Positions 26,372-33,754 of a stretch of DNA of 64,000 nt are shown here, piece by piece (position 1 is the first letter of the stretch; the number at the start of each line of letters is the position of its first letter). The notes beneath the pieces were generated by a model. The model was not told where the DNA came from. It worked only from the letters and a program-made list of their open reading frames with translations, and ran no database searches. The translations under genes and the position numbers were made by a program. Location of the stretch: NCBI GenBank assembly GCA_963204835.1, contig CAUJHJ010000028.1:39544-103543 (forward strand), read 5' to 3'. This DNA comes from Pseudomonadota bacterium. GTDB lineage: Bacteria; Pseudomonadota; Gammaproteobacteria; Steroidobacterales; Steroidobacteraceae.

Positions 26372-28329
26372 TCCGGCTCCCCGCAGGTCCGCGCCCGCTC
26401 GCGTGGTCGCTCGCCGCCTTTGGCGGGGCCGTGCTCCTGCACGTCGATCGCCTGCCGCCCTGGATCAGTGCGTTTGCGCTCGGCGCCGCCGCCGCGCGCG
26501 CCCTGCTCGCGCTGCGCGGCGCCGGACTGCCGGGCCGCTGGGTGCGGGCCGCCATTGCGCTTGCGCTCACAGCGGGCGTGCTGGCGAGCTTTCGCACGCT
26601 GAATGGGCTCGCGGCCGGCAGCGCGCTGCTCGTCGCGATGGGCTCTCTCAAGCTGCTCGAAACGCGCGCGCGACGGGACCACTACGTGATGCTGGCGGTG
26701 GCGCTCTTCCTGTTGCTGGCCGCCTGCCTCGACCGCCAGGGGCTGCCGCGCGTGCCGTTCTATGCGTTGCAGCTCTGGATTTGTTGCGCGGCACTCGCGG
26801 TGATCGCCTCCCCCGACACCCAGCGCGGCATCAAGGCGCCGATGAAGCTCGCCGGCCGTACGCTCGCCTGCGCGCTGCCGCTTGCGCTCCTGCTGTTCCT
26901 GCTCTTTCCGCGCCTGCCCGGCGCCTTCTGGGCATTGCCCAACCCGGGCGGCGCCGCGACGGGCCTGTCGGATGAGATGAGCCCCGGCCAGATCGACGAA
27001 CTGACCATTTCGGACGCGCCGGCGTTTCGCGTGCAGTTCGAGACGGCGGCGCCGCCGCCGCAGGAGCGCTACTGGCGCGGGCCGGTGCTGGAATCCTTCG
27101 ATGGCACGACCTGGCGGCACGAACGTGGCCGCTTCTTCCGCGAGTCCCCGGTGCGCTTCGAGGGACCGACCTGGCGCTACCGCGTGACGCTCGAACCCCA
27201 CGGGCACAACTGGTGGTTCGGGCTCGAGTCGGTGATCGCGGCTCCCGATCGCCGCGCCATGCTGACGCCCGACCGGCGCCTCGTGGCGAGCCGCCCCGTC
27301 ACGGAAGCCCTTTCCTACGATGCGATGTCGCAGCCGCGCGCCGTGGCGCTCGCGCCCCTGTCGACACTGGGCCGCCGCTACAACCTCGCGCTGCCACCCG
27401 GCCAGAATCCACGCAGCCTCGCCCTCGCCGCGCGCATGCGCGCCGCCGCCACCGACGACATGGCCTACGCGCGTGCGGTCCTCGACTATTTCGGGCGCGA
27501 AGGCTTCGTGTACTCGCTCACCCCGCCGCGACTCGAAGGCAATGCCGTCGATGAGTTCCTCTTCGGGACCCGCAGCGGCTTCTGCGGACACTACGCTTCC
27601 GCCTTCACGACGCTGATGCGCGCCGGCGGCGTACCGGCGCGCGTGGTGACCGGCTACCTCGGCGGGGCGTGGAATCCCATCGGCCGCTACTTCCTCGTGC
27701 GCCAGTCCGACGCGCACGCCTGGGTCGAGATCTGGCGCGACGGCCGCGGCTGGGTACGAATCGACCCGACCGGCGTGGTCGCACCCGAGCGATTGCAGCG
27801 CGGACTCTTCGACCTGCTGCCGGACGCCGCGCCCTTCGCCGCCCGGCTGGCGCGCGACAGCGTGTGGCTGGCGGAGATCATGCAAACCTGGGACGCGGTC
27901 AATACGGCCTGGCGCCAGCGCGTGCTCGAGTTCGGTTCCGGCTCGCAACTCGCGCTGCTCGCGCGGCTCGGCTTCGATTCGCCGCGCTGGCAGCAACTCG
28001 GCGCGCTGCTCGCGCTGTCCCTCACCGGCTGGCTCGCGTGGATGGCGTGGCAGTCCCGCTACGGGCTGCGTGCCGCCCGGCCCGACCGGCTGGCGCGCGC
28101 CTGGCAGGCGGTCGGCGCGCGTTATGCGCGCGCGGGACTGCACCGCGAGGCAAGCGAAGCGCCCCTCGCCTACGCCGCACGCATCGCCGCCGCGCGACCC
28201 GATCTCGCTGCGGAGGCGCGCGCGCTCACGGGCGAGTATGCCGCCCTGCGCTATGGTCCCGCGCCACCGCCCGTGGCGATCCGGCGTTTTGCCACCCGCG
28301 TGCGCGGCCTGCCTCGGCTGCCCGCATGA
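26368..28329 (+). CDS. TgpA-type membrane transglutaminase-like protease
   Basis: A 653-aa protein with about six N-terminal membrane helices (to about residue 190), a periplasmic transglutaminase-core domain and a final helix (LGALLALSLTGWLAWMAW, near 555) before a cytoplasmic tail. The catalytic triad is intact: C406 in GFCGHYASAF, H450 in DAHAWVEIW and D466 in RIDPTG. P. aeruginosa TgpA is essential and thought to act on the cell envelope, though its substrate is unknown. The gene overlaps both its neighbours (ATGA junctions at 26368 and 28326), so it is translated in concert with DUF58 and MtfA. Confidence 0.93.
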   Translation: MIRLPAGPRPLAWSLAAFGGAVLLHVDRLPPWISAFALGAAAARALLALRGAGLPGRWVRAAIALALTAGVLASFRTLNGLAAGSALLVAMGSLKLLETRARRDHYVMLAVALFLLLAACLDRQGLPRVPFYALQLWICCAALAVIASPDTQRGIKAPMKLAGRTLACALPLALLLFLLFPRLPGAFWALPNPGGAATGLSDEMSPGQIDELTISDAPAFRVQFETAAPPPQERYWRGPVLESFDGTTWRHERGRFFRESPVRFEGPTWRYRVTLEPHGHNWWFGLESVIAAPDRRAMLTPDRRLVASRPVTEALSYDAMSQPRAVALAPLSTLGRRYNLALPPGQNPRSLALAARMRAAATDDMAYARAVLDYFGREGFVYSLTPPRLEGNAVDEFLFGTRSGFCGHYASAFTTLMRAGGVPARVVTGYLGGAWNPIGRYFLVRQSDAHAWVEIWRDGRGWVRIDPTGVVAPERLQRGLFDLLPDAAPFAARLARDSVWLAEIMQTWDAVNTAWRQRVLEFGSGSQLALLARLGFDSPRWQQLGALLALSLTGWLAWMAWQSRYGLRAARPDRLARAWQAVGARYARAGLHREASEAPLAYAARIAAARPDLAAEARALTGEYAALRYGPAPPPVAIRRFATRVRGLPRLPA

Positions 28330-29111
28330 CGGCCCTGTGGGTCCTCGTTGCGCTGGCCGTGCTCGCCGGCGGCGCCTGGCGGTTGCGATGGGCGCGTGAC
28401 CGGGCGCGCGCACTGCATGCGCCCTTTCCGCCCGATTGGCGGGCGATGCTCGCCGGGGTTCCGCTCTACCGGCGCCTGCCGGCCGCCGAGCGTGAACGGG
28501 TCGAACTCGCGGCCCGCCGCCTGCTGCAGCGGGTGGGATTCATCGGCTGCGGCGGACTCGAGGTCACCGACCGCATGCGCCTCGTCATTGCCGTCCAGGC
28601 CGCGATGCTCGTGGCCCACCGCGATCCGCGTGCCTACGACGCACTCTACAGCGTGCTGATCTATCCGGCCGAGTTCGTCGTCGAAGACCAGGAAGAAGAC
28701 GAGTTTGGCCTGGTCACGGTGGGCCAGCGCGCGCTCTCGGGGCAGACGATCGACGTTTCCCGGATCGTCCTCTCATGGCAGGACATCGAGGCGGGACTCG
28801 CGGGCGACGATGGCTACAACGTCGTGTTGCACGAATTTGCGCACCATCTCGACCACCTCTCCGACGGCACGCTCTCGCAGGGCGGCCTGTCGCTGCGGTC
28901 GGCCTACGACGACCTGTGCGCCGCGGTCGATCGCGACGAGGACACGCTCATCGATCCCTACGGCGCCGAGGACCTGGTCGAATTCTTCGCGACCGCGACC
29001 GAGGTGTTCTTCGAACGCGCGGCCTCGTTTCGCGCGACTCACCCCGCGCTGCACGCGCAGTTGCGCGATTTTTACCGCGTCGACCCGGCGGAATGGCCCG
29101 AGGCGCGATAG
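28326..29111 (+). CDS. mtfA: Zinc-dependent peptidase MtfA (Mlc titration factor family)
   Basis: MtfA is a zinc aminopeptidase that in E. coli binds the repressor Mlc. The 261-aa protein has the gluzincin motif HEFAHH (H169, E170, H173) and a downstream Glu in EDLVEFFATATEVFFE as the third metal ligand, plus PAEFVVEDQEEDEFG that is conserved in the family. Unlike E. coli MtfA it begins with a membrane helix (TALWVLVALAVLAGGAWRL), so it should be membrane-anchored. It is the fourth gene of the MoxR operon (ATGA overlap). Its last 40 bp overlap the 3' end of the convergent MFS gene. Confidence 0.9.
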   Translation: MTALWVLVALAVLAGGAWRLRWARDRARALHAPFPPDWRAMLAGVPLYRRLPAAERERVELAARRLLQRVGFIGCGGLEVTDRMRLVIAVQAAMLVAHRDPRAYDALYSVLIYPAEFVVEDQEEDEFGLVTVGQRALSGQTIDVSRIVLSWQDIEAGLAGDDGYNVVLHEFAHHLDHLSDGTLSQGGLSLRSAYDDLCAAVDRDEDTLIDPYGAEDLVEFFATATEVFFERAASFRATHPALHAQLRDFYRVDPAEWPEAR

Positions 29112-30346
29112 GGAACCCGCAGCAGCAACGCACCGCCCACCCCGAAGAGCAGCGCGATCGAGAGCATCGCGAGGCGCGAATCGCCGGTCACTAGCGCCAC
29201 GCCGCCCGCCAGCAGCGGGCCGAGTATCGCCGCCGCCTTGCCCATCATGTTGTAGAAGCCGAAAAACTCGCCCGCCTTGCCCGCGGGCACGAGCCGGCCG
29301 TAGAAGGAACGCGACAGCGATTGCACGCCGCCCTGAACGCAGCCGATCACGATCGCGAGCGCGAAGAATTCGCGTTCGGTGTCGAGCCGGTAGGCGTAGA
29401 GCGTGACGCCGGCGTACACGGCAAGCGCGATCAGGATGCCGGCGCGCGCGCCGATGCGCGCACCGAGCCAGCCGAAGGCGAGCGCCGCGGGAAAGCCGAC
29501 GAACTGCACGAGCAGCAGCGCCTGGATCAGGCTCGCCTGGCGAAAGCCGAGCGCAAGCCCGTAGTCGACGGCCATCTTGATGATCGTGTTGACCCCGTCG
29601 ATGTAGAACCAGTAGGCGAGCAGGAAAAGGAGCAGCGGGCGGCTCTCGCGCACGTGGCCGAAGGTGCGGCGCAGTTCGGCGAGGCCTGCCCGGACCGCGG
29701 CACGCGGCGGCAGCGGCGCGGTGACCTTTTCGCGCACGAACAGCAGGGCGGGCACCGTGAACACGACCCACCAGACCGCCACGCTCGCAAACGACAGCTT
29801 CACGGCCAGCGCGGCGCCTTCGATGCCGAACAGCGCGGGGTTCGACACCATCACGGCATTGACGGCAAACAGCAGCCCGCCGCCGAGGTAGCCGAGCGCG
29901 TAGCCGTAGCTCGAGACGAGGTCGTATTCGGGCTCCGCGGCCACGTCCGTCAGCAGCGAGTCGTAGAACTGGTTGCCGCCCCAGAAGCCGATCGAGGCTG
30001 CGCCATAGAGCAGCGCCGCCGACGTCCAGTCTCCCTGCTCGACCAGCACCAGCGCCGCGGTCATGGCCGCGCCCAGCAGCGTGAAGAGCGCGAGCAGCTT
30101 GATGCGCGCCCCACCCTTGTCCGCGATCGCGCCGATCACCGGCGCCATGAGCGCGATCACGAGGCTCGTGACGCCGCTTGCGAGGCCGAGGCGAAAGGTG
30201 CTGACCGTCGCCGGGACGGCGTCGTTCCAGTACTGCTTGAAAAAGAGCGGGAAGAAGCCCGCCATCACGGTGGTCGCGAAGGCCGAGTTGGCCCAGTCGT
30301 ACAGGGCCCAGGCGACGACCGGCCTGCGCAGGAGAACTTTCGCCAT
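29072..30346 (-). CDS. MFS transporter, Atg22/UMF1-like family
   Basis: A 424-aa carrier with about twelve membrane helices. The N-terminal AWALYDWANSAFATTVM stretch is diagnostic of the Atg22-like (UMF1) branch of the major facilitators, which in yeast effluxes vacuolar amino acids; the bacterial substrates are unknown. Other conserved parts are APVIGAIADKGGARI between helices 2 and 3 and QSLSRSFYGRLVPAGKAGEFFGFYN. It is a single gene whose tail overlaps mtfA by 40 bp. Confidence 0.88.
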   Translation of the reverse strand: MAKVLLRRPVVAWALYDWANSAFATTVMAGFFPLFFKQYWNDAVPATVSTFRLGLASGVTSLVIALMAPVIGAIADKGGARIKLLALFTLLGAAMTAALVLVEQGDWTSAALLYGAASIGFWGGNQFYDSLLTDVAAEPEYDLVSSYGYALGYLGGGLLFAVNAVMVSNPALFGIEGAALAVKLSFASVAVWWVVFTVPALLFVREKVTAPLPPRAAVRAGLAELRRTFGHVRESRPLLLFLLAYWFYIDGVNTIIKMAVDYGLALGFRQASLIQALLLVQFVGFPAALAFGWLGARIGARAGILIALAVYAGVTLYAYRLDTEREFFALAIVIGCVQGGVQSLSRSFYGRLVPAGKAGEFFGFYNMMGKAAAILGPLLAGGVALVTGDSRLAMLSIALLFGVGGALLLRVPYRASGHSAGSTR

Positions 30347-30417
30347 CGGTGCAAGGCTAACATCCTGCCCGGCCGCCCTGTCACCCCGGCCGGCATTTCC
30401 TGCGACAATGCCGGACC

Positions 30418-30696
30418 ATGATCACTGCCATCGTCCTCATCAACGCCGAGACCGACAAGGTCAGCCAGCTCGCCCGCCAGCTCACCGAGATCGCGGGCGT
30501 CACCGAAGTCTTCTCGGTGGCCGGCCGCTGGGACCTCGTGGTCCTCGTGCAGGTCGGCGAACATGCCGACCTTGCCGCCGTCGTCAGCGACGCCATCCGC
30601 AAGGCGCCGGGCATCACGCATTCGGAAACGCTGATCGCCTTTCGTGCCTACTCGCGCCGCGAGCTCGATACCGCGTTCAACATCGGCACCGATTGA
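30418..30696 (+). CDS. Stand-alone Lrp/AsnC ligand-binding (RAM) domain protein
   Basis: At 92 aa it contains only the ligand-binding/oligomerisation half of Lrp/AsnC regulators (MITAIVLINAETDKVSQL, VAGRWDLVVLVQV, HSETLIAF), with no helix-turn-helix. Stand-alone RAM proteins assemble into decamers and bind amino acids; some modulate full-length Lrp partners, and one such partner is encoded at 44924-45400. GACAAT (30404-30409) lies 8 bp before the ATG with no Shine-Dalgarno, so the mRNA may be leaderless. It is divergent from the MFS gene and converges on prfC. Confidence 0.88.
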   Translation: MITAIVLINAETDKVSQLARQLTEIAGVTEVFSVAGRWDLVVLVQVGEHADLAAVVSDAIRKAPGITHSETLIAFRAYSRRELDTAFNIGTD

Positions 30697-30721
30697 CCCT
30701 CGGCGCCGATTGAAAGCGGCC

Positions 30722-32323
30722 TCAGGCCGCCAGGTGCTCGCGCGTCTCCGTGAAGCGGATGCCGGGCCAGCGTTCCTGCGTGAGTGACAGGTTGACCCGC
30801 GTCGGCGCGAGGTAGACCAGCGCGCCCGAGTGGTCGAGCGACAGGTGCTCGTAGGCCTTGGTGCGAAACTCTTCGAGCTTGCGCGCGTCGTCCGTCGCCA
30901 CCCAGCGCGCGGTATGGACGTTCACCGGCTCGAAGTGGCACTGCACGCCGTACTCGTCCTGCAGGCGGAATGCCACCACCTCGAACTGCAGCTGCCCGAC
31001 CGCGCCGAGCACCATGTCGTTGTTGCGCAGCGGCTTGAAGAGCTGGGTCGCGCCCTCCTCGCACAGCTGGTCGAGGCCCTTGGCGAGCGCCTTCATGCGC
31101 AGCGGGTCCTTGAGCACCGCGCGGCGGAACATCTCGGGCGCGAAATTCGGGATGCCGGTGAAGACGAGGTGCTCGCCCTCGGTGAAGGAATCGCCGATGT
31201 TGATCGTGCCGTGGTTGTGCAGGCCGATGATGTCGCCCGCGTAGGCCTCCTCCGCCTGGCTGCGGTCGGCCGCGAGGAAGGTTAGCGCGTCGGCGACCCG
31301 CATTTCCTTGTCGAGGCGCACGTGGTGCAGCTTCATGCCGCGCGTGTAGCGCCCCGAGCACAGGCGCATGAAGGCGATGCGGTCGCGGTGCGCAGGGTCC
31401 ATGTTGGCCTGGATCTTGAACACGAAGCCGGTGAGCTCGGGCTCCCCGGCCGGCACTTCACGCTGCCGCGTGGCCCGCGGCAGCGGCGACGGTGCATGCT
31501 CGACGAAGGCGCCGAGCAGCTCCTCGACCCCGAAGTTGCCGATCGCCGAACCGAAGAACACCGGCGTCTGGCGGCCTGCGCGGTAGAGGTCGGGATCGAA
31601 GGGCGCGCTCGCGCCCCGCACCAGCTCGATCTCGGCGTCGAAGGCAGCGGCGCGATCGCCGAGGAAGGCCCGCCCGGACTCGCTGTGCAGGCCGTCGATC
31701 GCGAGGTTCTCGCCCACCCGGCCTCGCTCGCCGGCGCTGTAGACGTAGATGCGGTCCTCCAGCAGGTGGTAGATGCCCGCAAGCTCGCGGCCCATGCCGA
31801 TGGGCCAGGTGACCGGCGTGGTCGCGATGCCGAGTACGCGCTCGATTTCGTCCAGCAGCTCGATCGGCTCGCGCCCCTCGCGATCGAGCTTGTTGATGAA
31901 GGTCATGATCGGCGTGTCGCGGAGGCGACAGACTTCCATCAGCTTGATGGTGCGCGCCTCGACGCCCTTGGCGCAGTCGATGACCATCAGCGCCGAGTCG
32001 ACCGCGGTCAGCGTGCGATAGGTGTCCTCGGAGAAGTCCTCGTGTCCCGGCGTATCGAGCAGGTTCACCACGCGGCCGCGGTACGGGAACTGCATGACCG
32101 AGGACGTCACGGAAATGCCGCGCTGCTGCTCGAGCCGCATCCAGTCCGACGTCGCATGGCGCGCCGCCTTGCGCCCCTTCACGGTGCCCGCCATCTGGAT
32201 CGCGCCGCCGAACAGCAGCAGCTTCTCGGTCAGGGTCGTCTTGCCCGCATCGGGATGGGAGATGATGGCAAAGGTTCTTCGCTTGCCGATTTCACGCGCA
32301 ATGACGCCTTCCGACATCGTCAC
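30722..32323 (-). CDS. prfC: Peptide chain release factor 3 PrfC
   Basis: RF3 is the GTPase that recycles RF1 and RF2 from the ribosome. The 533-aa protein has the G motifs [15 protein letters not shown] (G1), [12 protein letters not shown] (G2), [12 protein letters not shown] (G3) and NKLDREGR (G4), and ends in the RF3 C-terminal domain. A GAGG Shine-Dalgarno lies about 6 bp before the ATG at 32323, with TATAAT at 32351-32346 giving a ~16-base leader. Confidence 0.97.
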   Translation of the reverse strand: MTMSEGVIAREIGKRRTFAIISHPDAGKTTLTEKLLLFGGAIQMAGTVKGRKAARHATSDWMRLEQQRGISVTSSVMQFPYRGRVVNLLDTPGHEDFSEDTYRTLTAVDSALMVIDCAKGVEARTIKLMEVCRLRDTPIMTFINKLDREGREPIELLDEIERVLGIATTPVTWPIGMGRELAGIYHLLEDRIYVYSAGERGRVGENLAIDGLHSESGRAFLGDRAAAFDAEIELVRGASAPFDPDLYRAGRQTPVFFGSAIGNFGVEELLGAFVEHAPSPLPRATRQREVPAGEPELTGFVFKIQANMDPAHRDRIAFMRLCSGRYTRGMKLHHVRLDKEMRVADALTFLAADRSQAEEAYAGDIIGLHNHGTINIGDSFTEGEHLVFTGIPNFAPEMFRRAVLKDPLRMKALAKGLDQLCEEGATQLFKPLRNNDMVLGAVGQLQFEVVAFRLQDEYGVQCHFEPVNVHTARWVATDDARKLEEFRTKAYEHLSLDHSGALVYLAPTRVNLSLTQERWPGIRFTETREHLAA

Positions 32324-32345
32324 CTCGATTGCTCTGAATCAAGGC

Positions 32346-32351
32346 ATTATA
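32346..32351 (-). promoter_or_regulatory. -10 element for prfC
   Basis: TATAAT read on the minus strand at 32351-32346, start point near 32339, 16 bases before the prfC ATG; the short leader holds the GAGG ribosome-binding site. No clear -35 element is seen in the GC-rich upstream sequence. Confidence 0.5.
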
Positions 32352-32385
32352 GCCTTCCGCAGCCCCGGCAGCCGCCGCAAGCGAC

Positions 32386-32808
32386 TCACCGGTAGATCCG
32401 GTAGAGCATCAGGTAGACCACGACCCCGGTCACCGACACATACATCCAGACTGGCCAGGTCCAGCGCGCCCAGCGGCGGTGGCGGACATCGTCACGGTGC
32501 AGGCCGCGCCAGACCGTGACGAGAACCAGCGGGGTCGCGATCGCAGCCAGCACGACATGGCTGATGAGCAACGCGTAATAGACGGGCCGGACGGGCCCAT
32601 GGCCGCGGAATTCGAAGATCGGTGCCGAGACGTGGTAGGCGATGTAGCTCGCCAGGAACAGCAGCGACACCCCGAACGCCGCCAGCATCGCGGCGCGATG
32701 TGCCGCGATGCGCCGCCGCGCGATCTGCACGCGCCCCGCCACGAGCAGCAGGCTGGCGACGGCATTCAATGCGGCGTTGACGTGCGGCAGTTGCGGGATG
32801 ATGTCCAT
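32386..32808 (-). CDS. DUF420 (YozB/CtaM-like) membrane protein
   Basis: A 140-aa protein with four predicted membrane helices (NAVASLLLVAG, AAFGVSLLFLASYIAYHV, ALLISHVVLAAIATPLVLVTVW, VWMYVSVTGVVVYLML) and conserved His residues near the helix ends (HVNAA, YHVS, SHVV, HRR). DUF420 includes CtaM, required in Staphylococcus for a heme-copper oxidase to mature. Here it is divergent from a heme-copper cluster, which supports a similar role by context. The start is ATG 32808; the longer upstream reading crosses the intergenic promoter region and is not used. Confidence 0.85.
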   Translation of the reverse strand: MDIIPQLPHVNAALNAVASLLLVAGRVQIARRRIAAHRAAMLAAFGVSLLFLASYIAYHVSAPIFEFRGHGPVRPVYYALLISHVVLAAIATPLVLVTVWRGLHRDDVRHRRWARWTWPVWMYVSVTGVVVYLMLYRIYR

Positions 32809-32831
32809 GTACACCTGGGCGATCGCGCGAA

Positions 32832-32839
32832 AATATAGT
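32832..32839. promoter_or_regulatory. Overlapping divergent -10-like elements between DUF420 and the respiratory cluster
   Basis: Minus strand: TATATT at 32837-32832, start near 32825, 17 bases before the DUF420 ATG. Plus strand: TATAGT at 32834-32839, which could give a second, longer transcript of the respiratory operon. The stretch stands out as the only A/T-rich patch in the neighbourhood. Confidence 0.4.
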
Positions 32840-32887
32840 GCATCCGGCCCGCCATTTCGCGCGCGGACCCTGCGCGCAGGCGCGCCT

Positions 32888-32930
32888 TTGATCCATGTCA
32901 AGGACAACCCGGCCCCCCGGCGAGGACAAT
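32888..32930 (+). promoter_or_regulatory. FNR/DNR-type box and -10 element of the respiratory operon
   Basis: TTGATCCATGTCAA at 32888-32901 fits the FNR/DNR/NnrR consensus TTGAT-N4-(A/G)TCAA; the GTCAA half is common in NO-responsive DNR sites. GACAAT at 32925-32930 is a -10-like hexamer predicting a start near 32936, which places the box centre (32894.5) at about -41.5, the class II activator position. The first gene starts at 32999 with a strong Shine-Dalgarno. The site is read from sequence; the regulator is inferred and not encoded in this window. Confidence 0.75.
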
Positions 32931-32998
32931 CGGACGGCCGCTGTGCGGCGGCATCCGTCGCGACTGCGCAGGCCAATGGCAAGCAGGAAGGGGGCTTC

Positions 32999-33154
32999 AT
33001 GAGCGACAGGCAAGATGACGATGACAGGGTTCCGCTGATCCAGCGGCTGCTGGACAACCCGTTCCTTCTGCTCTTCCTGGGCGTCCTGATTCCGATGGTC
33101 GTCTACACGGTCTGGGGAGTCATCGACATCCTCACGATTCCGGCCGGGCAGTGA
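32999..33154 (+). CDS. 51-residue single-pass membrane protein at the head of the respiratory operon
   Basis: ATG at 32999 follows AGGAAGGGGG, the strongest ribosome-binding site in the region. The 51 residues comprise an acidic N-terminus (MSDRQDDDDRVP), one membrane helix (PFLLLFLGVLIPMVVYTVW) and a short hydrophobic tail. It is 46 bp before the CuA subunit gene. Small single-helix subunits are common in heme-copper and bd oxidases (for example CcoQ-, CydX-like). I do not recognise the family; role as a small subunit or assembly factor is inferred from position. Confidence 0.75.
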   Translation: MSDRQDDDDRVPLIQRLLDNPFLLLFLGVLIPMVVYTVWGVIDILTIPAGQ

Positions 33155-33200
33155 TTGCCGGCCGTCCGCCCCATCAACATGCCCAATCCGGGAAGGCCAC

Positions 33201-33740
33201 ATGAGCGCAATACTGCCGCCGGCTGAACGACTTTGGTGGAAGCATCCGCTGGATCGCGTCGAGGGCACGTGGATCGTCATTGCCTTCGTCTGGTGCATGA
33301 TCCTCGTCTTCATGATGGTGTTCTGGCACCTCTACGGGCGCCAGAACCTCTCCACGGAAACCTACGCGACGACCGCCGACGCGTTTCGCACCAGGGCGGA
33401 GGCCTGGGCCGAGAAATACACGGTACGGGTCGACGATACGACCGGCCAGCCGGTCGTGGCACCTCCCGAGGGCGGCGACGCCTACATCATCGCCCGCCTG
33501 TGGAGCTTCTGGCCGACCCTCGAGCTGGAGAAGGGCAAGACCTATCGCCTGCACCTGTCCTCGCTCGACTATAACCACGGGTTCTCGCTGCAGCCCGTCA
33601 ACATCAACATCCAGGTCGTTCCCGGCTACGAGCATGTGGTGACGGTGACGCCCAACCAGAGCGGAACCTACTCGATCGTCTGCAACGAATTCTGCGGCAT
33701 CGGCCACCACACCATGGTCGGGCGCCTCTACGTGAAGTGA
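33201..33740 (+). CDS. CuA-containing cupredoxin subunit (NorS / CoxB-like)
   Basis: A 179-aa subunit II with one N-terminal membrane helix (TWIVIAFVWCMILVFMMVF, residues ~23-42) and a cupredoxin domain facing the periplasm. All CuA ligands are present: H126, C161, C165, H169 and M172 in CNEFCGIGHHTM, with E163 as the backbone ligand. It therefore should accept electrons from a soluble donor such as cytochrome c or a cupredoxin. It is shorter than mitochondrial-type subunit II (one helix rather than two). AAGG lies 5 bp before the ATG. The GTGA end region overlaps upstream of the catalytic subunit gene. Confidence 0.92.
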   Translation: MSAILPPAERLWWKHPLDRVEGTWIVIAFVWCMILVFMMVFWHLYGRQNLSTETYATTADAFRTRAEAWAEKYTVRVDDTTGQPVVAPPEGGDAYIIARLWSFWPTLELEKGKTYRLHLSSLDYNHGFSLQPVNINIQVVPGYEHVVTVTPNQSGTYSIVCNEFCGIGHHTMVGRLYVK

Positions 33741-33754
33741 CGGAGACCGTGACG

